The notes under the pieces were generated by a model. That model saw nothing but the letters and a program-made list of their open reading frames with translations. It was not told the origin of the DNA and searched no databases. DNA of 5,018 nucleotides from positions 1 through 5,018 of the forward strand of contig JAKSCZ010000467.1 in NCBI GenBank assembly GCA_022360335.1. Reading direction: 5' to 3'. Source of the DNA: Pseudomonadota bacterium. GTDB lineage: Bacteria > Pseudomonadota > Gammaproteobacteria > Steroidobacterales > Woeseiaceae. Made by a program: the position numbers and the translations under genes. This document shows positions 1 through 5,018 of this stretch, in pieces (position 1 is the first letter of the stretch; each line of letters begins with the position of its first letter).

Positions 1-626
1 GCGCCGTTGCCGGCCTGCTTTCGGCCAGGACCGTCGAAGACGGCGAAAGCCACGCGAAGTACGGCGAACTCGTGATCCTGGAAGAGTTCCTGCCGGGAAA
101 GGAGATCACCCTGACGGTGATGCCGCCGGGCGGCTACGGTCTGCGCGGCGCCGAAGTGTCGAAGTCGAACTACTGGGCCATGCCGGTCGTCGAGCGATTC
201 AATCACAGAGACGGCATAGCGCCGTACAGCGGTGTGGTCGCCGTCACCGGCAACAGCGCCTTGCTTCGAACCGGGACCGAATGCGACGACCATCTGGCAA
301 GGCTGGTCCGCGAATGCGAGCGCGCTGCGGAATTCATCCGCGGAAAAGCAGCGATCAGGATCGATTGCAGGGCGACCGCGCAAGGCGACTTTCGGCTCTT
401 CGACGTAAACATGAAGCCCAACATGACGGGGCCGGGGCGGCCCGGCCGCGACCGGCAGGACAGTTTGAGCTGTATAGCCGCCCGCGCCATCGGATGGGAA
501 TACAAGGACCTGATATTCAACTTGCTGCGGCAATCGTGGCCTTCGACGAGTATGGAACGTGCAACGGATTCCGGGCCGGATGGGACGGCGGCCCGAACGA
601 CCGGGGGCGGCCGGCATGACCGGTAA
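1..626 (+). CDS. ATP-grasp family ligase, C-terminal part (5' end outside window)
   Basis: The frame is open from base 3 to the TAA at 624-626, giving 207 residues with no start in the window, so the gene begins upstream. The GTG at 72 falls inside a conserved strand (LVILEEFLPGKEIT) and is not a credible start. That strand matches the ATP-grasp segment that contacts the adenine and ribose, and it is followed by a substrate-side region (GYGLRGAEVSKSNYW). The late motif AIRIDCRA (visible residues 117-124) and LFDVNMKPNMTGPGRPGR (132-149) carry the Asp and Asn expected to bind Mg-ATP, comparable to the acidic/EVN region of D-Ala-D-Ala ligase. Family enzymes join a carboxylate to an amine through an acyl-phosphate, in the cytoplasm. 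The final 28 or so residues (from SWPSTSM) look like a nonconserved Gly/Arg/Thr-rich tail lying over the start of the next gene. The ATP-grasp assignment is solid; the substrate is unknown, and calling it a D-Ala-D-Ala ligase would go too far. Confidence 0.85.
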   Translation, partial: AVAGLLSARTVEDGESHAKYGELVILEEFLPGKEITLTVMPPGGYGLRGAEVSKSNYWAMPVVERFNHRDGIAPYSGVVAVTGNSALLRTGTECDDHLARLVRECERAAEFIRGKAAIRIDCRATAQGDFRLFDVNMKPNMTGPGRPGRDRQDSLSCIAARAIGWEYKDLIFNLLRQSWPSTSMERATDSGPDGTAARTTGGGRHDR

Positions 627-1338
627 GAGCGACCTCTGGAAGCAAGGCCCGCTGGCTTCGCGGTGGTTGCCCCTGCCCACCGCAAGCAATCCGCTGAGGG
701 ACGACCAGTGCCGGCTCGTGCATGCGCTGGCCTCCGTTCGGCCGCCCCGAAGGGTTCTCGACCTGGGTTGCGGCCCGGGCGTACTGGCGGAGTCGATTCT
801 TCAGAAATTCGCAGACGCCCGTGTCGTATGCCTGGACATCTCACCTGTTTCGCTCGCGAAAGCGCGCCGCAAGCTTTCCCCGTACGGGGAAAGGGCGGAG
901 TTCGTCGAGTGCCCCCTGGACGGAGACTGGACGCAGGATGTCGGAGACGGTTTCGACCTCGTCATCGCGGTCCAGTCGCTGCATCACGTTCCCCGCGCCC
1001 GTAAGCCGCTCGTCATCGATCGCGTATACGAAGCCTTACAGCCGGGCGGTCTGTTTGTTTTGAGCGATCGAATCGAACTTCACGAGCAAGAGACGTTTCG
1101 ACTCTACGTCGCCGTGGAGAATCTTGCACGTACCGCCCGGGGATTCCCTTCGCTGGCGGACGATTTTTGCCGTCGTGCCTACCGGGCATTACACGGCTCC
1201 AGGGGCGATCGTCCGGATTCGGTCGAGCGCCACCTCGAGTGGATGCGCGGTTCGGGCTTCAGGGCCGAGTGCCTGTGGCGCTATGGCGTACGGGCCATCC
1301 TGGTCGGCCTGCGATCCGCGTATCAGCGCCACGTGTAG
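616..1338 (+). CDS. Class I SAM-dependent methyltransferase
   Basis: This complete 240-residue cytoplasmic protein shows the Rossmann-type methyltransferase order. Motif I is VLDLGCGPG (residues 47-55), the SAM-binding glycine loop. The acidic end of strand 2 is VVCLDIS (Asp74), which should bind the ribose hydroxyls. Strand 4 is FDLVIAVQSLHHV (113-125), and the post-motif is LQPGGLFVLSD (141-151). The 155-205 stretch is probably a helical lid over the substrate. The tail HLEWMRGSGFRAECLWRYGVRAILVGLR is the usual last helix and strand pair. I chose ATG 616 because it overlaps the upstream stop region by 11 bp, a typical coupled arrangement. A GTG at 559 in the same frame would add 19 low-quality residues (MQRIPGRMGRRPERPGAAG) and overlap much more. 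The ribosome site is weak (GGGGGCGG just upstream), fitting translational coupling. Methyl acceptor unknown; it probably modifies the product or substrate of the adjacent ligase (inference). Confidence 0.9.
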   Translation: MTGKSDLWKQGPLASRWLPLPTASNPLRDDQCRLVHALASVRPPRRVLDLGCGPGVLAESILQKFADARVVCLDISPVSLAKARRKLSPYGERAEFVECPLDGDWTQDVGDGFDLVIAVQSLHHVPRARKPLVIDRVYEALQPGGLFVLSDRIELHEQETFRLYVAVENLARTARGFPSLADDFCRRAYRALHGSRGDRPDSVERHLEWMRGSGFRAECLWRYGVRAILVGLRSAYQRHV

Positions 1339-3419
1339 CGGGCCTCGATGGCCAGGTTCGCACCCGGCGCATCGATGCCGGACCCGTGGACCCGGTATCC
1401 GCGATCCAGGACGTTGTCCACGGAGAAGGACAGGCGCCACGCGTCGTCGGGCCGCCACACCAATCGGGTACCGATACTCGCCCAGCCCGGCGTGCCGAGC
1501 GGGTCGATGCGGCTGTCCCGGCGATCGCGCTCGCTGAGCCTCGTCTGCCTGCCCGCGAACCGGACCCACATCGACCACGCGGCAGACGTCCCGGGGTCGA
1601 ATTGCAGGGACAACGAGCCGTTCAGTGGCGGAATCCGGTCCGCCGGCATGGACGCCGCATCGTCGTTCGACTCGGAACCCCGGACGTAGCTCAGGTTTCC
1701 GTCGACGGTCCAGTTGCCGAAGGAGACGCGATATCCGGCCTCGCCGCCGAACAGCACCGCCTCCCCGACGTTGGCGCTGGTCACCGTGTCGCGACCTTCG
1801 GCAGTCTCCTCGCCCGTGAAGACGGTCGTGATCTTGTCCCGGTAGCGCATCCCGAAAACCGCCAGCGAGAATTCGGCGGAAACGCTCCGGTAATCGACGC
1901 CCGCGTCGACGTGAACGACGCGTTCCGAGTCCAGGTTCGGATTCGGCACGTTGAATCTGTTCCCGGGCCGGCTTCCGAGCGTGCCGAGATCGAATATGTT
2001 CGGCGCGCGGAAACCGAAACCGACGTTCGACCTCAAGCGCCAGTCCGTAGCGGGTTCGAAACTCCAGCCGAGATCCCCGCTCGCATCGCGAACCGTCCTG
2101 CGAAATCCTGCCGATGAGGGCGTCCGCGGCAAAGTCGTTCTGACGGCAGTCAGGCGCAGCCCGGCACTCACCGAATGGCGGGGAACCGGCCGCCAGGCTG
2201 CGTTGCCGAACAACGAGAATTGCAGGACGTCCGAGCCGTCGGGGAAGCGTGAAACGCCACTTCGGATCTCGCCGGTGTCCAGATCCTCGATCAGTTTGCT
2301 GCTCTGCACCTCGTCGTAGTAGATATCGGTACCCACCAGCCAGGATTCGCGAAGCGAACCGCGACTTGCCGACACCGAGACGCCGAGGAGGTCGCTGCGA
2401 TTGGACTCGTGCGACCGGATCGTCTCGCCGAAGCCGCGAGTAGTCCTGTCGTCGACGATCCGCTGCCATGCCCAATCCATCTTCCAGTCGAGGCCGAAGG
2501 GGCCCGCTCGCCGGTCGTGGTGCCAGTGCGCAAACGCCCTCGAGTTGGGATTGAAGGAGAATTCGGACGACGACGGTTCGCTCTGTCCAAACCCCGGAAC
2601 GAGCTCGTCCACCCGCGGCGTGCGGGGCTGCTCCAGAAAATGCAGATCCAGGTACCATTCGCCGCCCGACGGCGTGGCGCCCCCGAACAACGATCGCACG
2701 GCCTTCGACGAATACCCCGTGTACGGCACCCGCTCGCCATGACCGGTTCTGCGGTTCCCGGATTCCGACCAATCGACACTGATGCTCGCGAAACCGGCTG
2801 CAAACGGCGCGTCATACGTCAGGCCCAAGCGGCGAAACCGGCTTGCCGAATCCGCGCTTGCCCGGGCCTCGCCCATACCCCGTCCCTCGATGACTTCGGG
2901 ATCGGGCCTGCGCGTGACCGCGTACACGACACCGCCGATCGCATCGCTGCCGTACAGCGACGCGGGCGATCCGCGAATGACCTCGACAGTCTCGACGATG
3001 CTCGGCGATACGAGTGCCAGGTACTGCGTCGGTGCACTCCTGAACAATGCGTTGTTAAGGCGAATGCCGTCCACCACGTGGAGTACGGCAGAACCCTTCA
3101 GTCCCCTGACAATCGCCGCCCCCTGGCCGGGCGTCGTCTGCTGAACCGCGACTCCGGGCAGGTCTTCGAGCGCATTCGTGATCAGGGGGAGCTGCCGTGC
3201 GAGTACGTCCTGAGCCCGGTCCAGGCTCAGCGTGACCGAATCCCCGGAAACGACCCGCCGAACGGCCGTCACGGAGATCTCCTCGATCTCCTCCGCCAGC
3301 GATCCGGCGCTATCCGGTGCCAGAGCGAAGACGATGCAGGAGAACAGCGCCGCAGGTATCGCCGGGACGTTGCCCATAACGCGCTCGCGTGCGGCTCCTT
3401 CCAGACCGATCGTGTCCAT
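1323..3419 (-). CDS. TonB-dependent outer-membrane receptor
   Basis: This is a complete receptor of 698 residues from ATG 3419 (684 from ATG 3377), stop TGA at 1323-1325. It imports a scarce ligand across the outer membrane using TonB-ExbBD energy. After a signal peptide (hydrophobic core about residues 18-35, AxA-like sites near 37-42) comes a TonB-box-like segment, EEIEEISVTAVRR (43-55). The plug (about 60-170) has ALEDLPGVAV, AAIVRGLKGS, VVDGIRLNNALFRSAPTQY and VEVIRGSPASLYGSDAIGGVV. The barrel contains FRAP (470-473) and NPNL (493-496) and ends with DNVLDRGYRVHGSGID and the last strand IEARYTWR. FRAP/NPNL and the LNN-FR plug motif are known from haem/haemoglobin receptors but also occur in other receptors. 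No His lies between FRAP and NPNL, so haem is only one option beside siderophores or cobalamin. No N-terminal STN signalling domain is present. The open frame extends to 3962, but that part is antisense to the next gene. Confidence 0.93.
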   Translation of the reverse strand: MDTIGLEGAARERVMGNVPAIPAALFSCIVFALAPDSAGSLAEEIEEISVTAVRRVVSGDSVTLSLDRAQDVLARQLPLITNALEDLPGVAVQQTTPGQGAAIVRGLKGSAVLHVVDGIRLNNALFRSAPTQYLALVSPSIVETVEVIRGSPASLYGSDAIGGVVYAVTRRPDPEVIEGRGMGEARASADSASRFRRLGLTYDAPFAAGFASISVDWSESGNRRTGHGERVPYTGYSSKAVRSLFGGATPSGGEWYLDLHFLEQPRTPRVDELVPGFGQSEPSSSEFSFNPNSRAFAHWHHDRRAGPFGLDWKMDWAWQRIVDDRTTRGFGETIRSHESNRSDLLGVSVSASRGSLRESWLVGTDIYYDEVQSSKLIEDLDTGEIRSGVSRFPDGSDVLQFSLFGNAAWRPVPRHSVSAGLRLTAVRTTLPRTPSSAGFRRTVRDASGDLGWSFEPATDWRLRSNVGFGFRAPNIFDLGTLGSRPGNRFNVPNPNLDSERVVHVDAGVDYRSVSAEFSLAVFGMRYRDKITTVFTGEETAEGRDTVTSANVGEAVLFGGEAGYRVSFGNWTVDGNLSYVRGSESNDDAASMPADRIPPLNGSLSLQFDPGTSAAWSMWVRFAGRQTRLSERDRRDSRIDPLGTPGWASIGTRLVWRPDDAWRLSFSVDNVLDRGYRVHGSGIDAPGANLAIEARYTWR
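3395..3400 (-). promoter_or_regulatory. Possible ribosome-binding site AAGGAG within the receptor start region
   Basis: On the minus strand an AAGGAG lies 17 nt before ATG 3377. That is farther than the usual 5-10 nt, so it does not settle the start. The alternative ATG at 3419 has no clear Shine-Dalgarno at normal distance. Starting at 3377 gives a short signal peptide (MGNVPAIPAALFSCIVFALA) without a basic n-region. Starting at 3419 adds 14 residues with two Arg. I kept 3419 as the annotated start. Confidence 0.25.
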
Positions 3420-3458
3420 TCGAATACCGACTGCAATCCCGATTCCCCGGTGCCTCCC

Positions 3459-3464
3459 ATTATC
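3459..3464 (-). promoter_or_regulatory. Candidate -10 element for the receptor gene
   Basis: GATAAT on the minus strand matches the sigma-70 -10 consensus at five of six positions. It sits about 40 nt upstream of ATG 3419, leaving a leader of roughly 30 nt. The region 17 nt further upstream (ATGAAT at 3482-3487) is a poor -35, so the promoter would be weak or activator-dependent. A GGGAGG follows at 3453-3458 but has no start codon at a suitable distance. Confidence 0.35.
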
Positions 3465-3561
3465 GAGGTTTCCGGGCCGGTATTCATCGTACACGGGCCC
3501 GATCGACCTCGTCGCCGTGTCGCCGGAGATGCGGAAAGCTGCCTCCGCACGCCGTGTCCGG

Positions 3562-3567
3562 TAGAAT
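3562..3567 (+). promoter_or_regulatory. Candidate -10 element for the propeller-protein gene
   Basis: TAGAAT matches the sigma-70 -10 consensus at five of six positions, in the context GTGTCCGGTAGAATCGC. No good TTGACA-like -35 lies 16-18 nt upstream (CTGCCT at 3539-3544). Transcription would begin near 3574 and give a leader of about 48 nt that includes the hairpin at 3580-3597. Confidence 0.35.
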
Positions 3568-3579
3568 CGCACCGATCGG

Positions 3580-3597
3580 CCGGCGCAGCCGCGCCGG
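3580..3597 (+). repeat. GC-rich inverted repeat (hairpin) in the leader of the propeller gene
   Basis: CCGGCGC (3580-3586) and GCGCCGG (3591-3597) form a perfect 7-bp stem around an AGCC loop. No T-run follows, so it is not an intrinsic terminator. It ends 13 nt before the Shine-Dalgarno. It could affect translation or mRNA stability, or be a chance structure in GC-rich DNA. Confidence 0.45.
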
Positions 3598-3610
3598 GGT
3601 AGAACAATCA

Positions 3611-3616
3611 AGAGGA
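3611..3616 (+). promoter_or_regulatory. Ribosome-binding site AGAGGA deciding the start at 3622
   Basis: AGAGGA lies 5 nt before ATG 3622, good Shine-Dalgarno spacing. It supports this ATG, which also opens directly into a signal peptide. Confidence 0.7.
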
Positions 3617-3621
3617 TCGCC

Positions 3622-5018
3622 ATGAGCCGAATCGTCTGTCTTGCCGCGTGTGCGGCGCTGATGCACTTCCCCGCCTTCGCCGCGGACGACGAACAAGACA
3701 CCGAACCGGGATTCAACGAGGCCACGTTCAAGGGGCTCGAGTTTCGCAGCATCGGTCCGTCCTTCATGGCAGGCCGCATCGCCGACATTGCGATCGACCC
3801 GAGCGACCGGTCGATCTGGTACGTCGCGGTCGGCAGCGGCGGCGTGTGGAAAACGACGAACCGGGGCACGACCTGGACGCCGATATTCGACGACGAGGAT
3901 TCGTATTCGATCGGCTGCATCGCGATCGATCCCGACAATCCGAACACGATCTGGGTCGGCACGGGCGAAAACGTGTCGGGCCGGCACGTCGGTTACGGCT
4001 CGGGCGTGTATCGCAGCCGTGACGGCGGAAAGAACTGGAAGAACATGGGGCTCGAGAACTCCGAGCACATCGGCATGATCCGAATCGACCCGCGCGACTC
4101 CGATACGGTGTTCGTTGCGGCGCAGGGACCCCTCTGGTCCGGCGGCGGCGACCGCGGCTTGTTCAAGTCCACCGACGGCGGCGAGACCTGGCGCAAAATC
4201 CTGGGTGACGGGATCGGCAATACCGATATCGACGATCGGTACACGGGCGTGTCCGAAGTGCTGATGGACCCGCGCGATCCCGACGTCATGTTCGCCGTGA
4301 CGTGGCAGCGCTACCGCAACGTTGCCGTGCTGATGGACGGCGGTCCCGGGACCGGCATCCACAAATCGACCGACGGCGGCGAGACCTGGCGGCAGCTCAC
4401 AGAGGGGCTGCCGGAGGAAAACATGGGCAAAACCGGCATTGCGATTTCGCCGATCGACCCGGACGTGCTCTATGCGACCATCGAACTCGCAAATCGCAAG
4501 GGCGGATTCTGGCGCTCGGCCGACGGCGGCGAAACCTGGGAAAAACGCAACGAATACCTTTCGAGCGGCACCGGCCCGCACTATTACCAGGAATTGTTCG
4601 CCAGCCCGCACGCGTTCGACCGCGTGTATCAGGCCGACGTTCATCTGCACGTTACCGACGACGGAGGCAAGACGTTCACGAAGCTGCAACACGACTCGAA
4701 ACACGTCGACCATCATGCGATGGCCTTCGATCCGGACGACGAAGATTACTTGTTCGTCGGTAACGACGGCGGCCTTTACGAGAGCTTCGATCTCGGTGAG
4801 ACGTGGCGCTTCATCGGCAATATGCCGATCACGCAATACTACAAAGTGGCGGTCGACTACGACGAACCGTTCTACAACGTTTACGGCGGCACGCAGGACA
4901 ATAACAGTCACGGCGGGCCGTCGCGCACGGACAACAATGTCGGTATTCGCAGCTCGGACTGGTTTGTGACCCTGTTCGGTGACGGTCATCAGTCCGCCGT
5001 CGATCCGAACAACCCCGA
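3622..5018 (+). CDS. Secreted Asp-box (BNR) repeat protein, sortilin/VPS10-like beta-propeller, 3' end outside window
   Basis: The frame runs from ATG 3622 to the right edge without a stop, giving 465 residues. A signal peptide (MSRIVCLAACAALMHFPAFA, likely cut after Ala20) sends it to the periplasm or outside. Mature sequence begins ADDEQD and soon shows FRSIGPSFMAGRIADIAIDP, the usual opening of this propeller family. Seven Asp-boxes of the S-x-D-x-G-x-T-W type are visible: residues 78-85 (TTNRGTTW), 132-139, 183-190, 249-256, 299-306, 345-352 and 388-395. Most sit in a blade repeat with a IAIDPxxPxxxWVGTG-like strand. The segment YGGTQDNNSHGGPS, then SDWFVTLFGDGHQSAVDPNNP (446-465), is typical of large bacterial proteins annotated as glycosyl hydrolase or VPS10-like. 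From memory these run to about 1000 residues, so roughly half may be missing. No catalytic activity can be claimed; the Asp-box is a fold motif, and hydrolase labels in this family are mostly untested. Ligand or protein binding at the envelope is equally likely. Confidence 0.9.
   Translation, partial: MSRIVCLAACAALMHFPAFAADDEQDTEPGFNEATFKGLEFRSIGPSFMAGRIADIAIDPSDRSIWYVAVGSGGVWKTTNRGTTWTPIFDDEDSYSIGCIAIDPDNPNTIWVGTGENVSGRHVGYGSGVYRSRDGGKNWKNMGLENSEHIGMIRIDPRDSDTVFVAAQGPLWSGGGDRGLFKSTDGGETWRKILGDGIGNTDIDDRYTGVSEVLMDPRDPDVMFAVTWQRYRNVAVLMDGGPGTGIHKSTDGGETWRQLTEGLPEENMGKTGIAISPIDPDVLYATIELANRKGGFWRSADGGETWEKRNEYLSSGTGPHYYQELFASPHAFDRVYQADVHLHVTDDGGKTFTKLQHDSKHVDHHAMAFDPDDEDYLFVGNDGGLYESFDLGETWRFIGNMPITQYYKVAVDYDEPFYNVYGGTQDNNSHGGPSRTDNNVGIRSSDWFVTLFGDGHQSAVDPNNP
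4171..4193 (+). repeat. Exact 23-bp direct repeat, copy 1 (Asp-box coding)
   Basis: This segment encodes TDGGETW and is identical to 4369-4391, 198 bp (66 codons) downstream in the same frame. A diverged third version lies near 4516-4539 (SADGGETW). It is explained by the blade repeats of the encoded propeller rather than by a mobile element. Confidence 0.8.
4369..4391 (+). repeat. Exact 23-bp direct repeat, copy 2 (Asp-box coding)
   Basis: This is the second identical copy of the Asp-box coding segment at 4171-4193. The flanking blade sequences differ clearly, so it reflects either recent local homogenisation or codon constraint on a short conserved motif. Confidence 0.8.

Larger units (their letters stand above)
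3420..3621. promoter_or_regulatory. Divergent intergenic region between receptor and propeller genes
   Basis: About 200 bp separate the two diverging start codons, so both promoters should lie here. It holds a minus-strand -10-like GATAAT, a plus-strand -10-like TAGAAT, a GC-rich hairpin and a Shine-Dalgarno for the right-hand gene. I found no clear Fur-box-like alternating AT palindrome or other recognisable operator. Frames remain open across it on the minus strand, but their translation is Arg/Gly-rich and lacks recognisable motifs. Confidence 0.6.

Noticed and set aside
72..626. GTG at 72 as the start of the ATP-grasp gene.
   Set aside because: It falls within a conserved ATP-grasp strand, and the frame stays open and protein-like back to the window edge, so the true start is upstream.
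203..844. A 213-codon minus-strand frame across the ligase-methyltransferase junction.
   Set aside because: Arg/Pro/Ser-rich without motifs, and opposed by two well-supported plus-strand genes.
1189..2772. A 527-codon minus-strand frame overlapping the receptor gene.
   Set aside because: It is Arg/Gly-rich and low in complexity, and shares the strand with the receptor in another frame. The receptor frame has all expected family motifs.
2409..3602. A 397-codon plus-strand frame antisense to the receptor.
   Set aside because: Arg/Pro-rich translation without motifs; a shadow of the receptor codon pattern.
3420..3962. N-terminal extension of the receptor frame to an ATG at 3962.
   Set aside because: The extension crosses the intergenic region and lies antisense to the propeller gene. 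It would bury the signal peptide about 180 residues inside the protein.
4171..4391. The 23-bp direct repeats as a CRISPR or mobile-element signature.
   Set aside because: There are only two exact copies, in frame and 66 codons apart, both coding the Asp-box of a repeat protein.
3484..4989. A 501-codon open frame on the minus strand lying opposite the propeller-protein gene.
   Set aside because: Its translation is rich in Val, Ala, Arg and His with no domain or signal motif, as expected when a GC-rich gene is read backwards. The plus-strand frame has a Shine-Dalgarno, a signal peptide and seven Asp-boxes.

Overview
The window reads as ordinary GC-rich chromosomal DNA from a Gram-negative bacterium, by eye around 60% GC. 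An outer-membrane TonB-dependent receptor and Sec-type signal peptides point to a diderm. A proteobacterium, perhaps a gammaproteobacterium, is my best guess, but nothing here (no rRNA or other marker) fixes the taxon. Coding density is high and I see no insertion sequence, tRNA, rRNA, CRISPR array or phage gene.

Left part (1-1338, + strand): the 3' portion of an ATP-grasp ligase gene runs in from outside the window. It overlaps by 11 bp the start of a complete class I SAM-dependent methyltransferase gene of 240 codons. The overlap indicates translational coupling and a shared operon, plausibly the ligating and methylating steps on one small molecule or peptide. The substrate cannot be read from the sequence.

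Middle part (1323-3419, - strand): a full-length TonB-dependent outer-membrane receptor of about 698 residues, convergent with the methyltransferase and sharing its last 16 bp. It has a signal peptide, TonB box, plug and 22-strand-type barrel, and resembles the haem/cobalamin/siderophore receptor group. The ligand is not determined.

Right part (3420-5018): an intergenic region of about 200 bp holds putative divergent promoters and a GC-rich hairpin. It is followed by a + strand gene for a secreted protein with at least seven Asp-box (BNR) repeats, of the bacterial sortilin/VPS10-like beta-propeller family. That gene is cut by the right edge after 465 codons.

How they work together is inference. 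The receptor and the secreted propeller protein are divergently transcribed and may be co-regulated envelope functions. The ligase-methyltransferase pair is a separate, probably biosynthetic, unit. I did not find convincing evidence of an undescribed system; the most useful leads are the ligase-methyltransferase pair and the divergent receptor/propeller arrangement.
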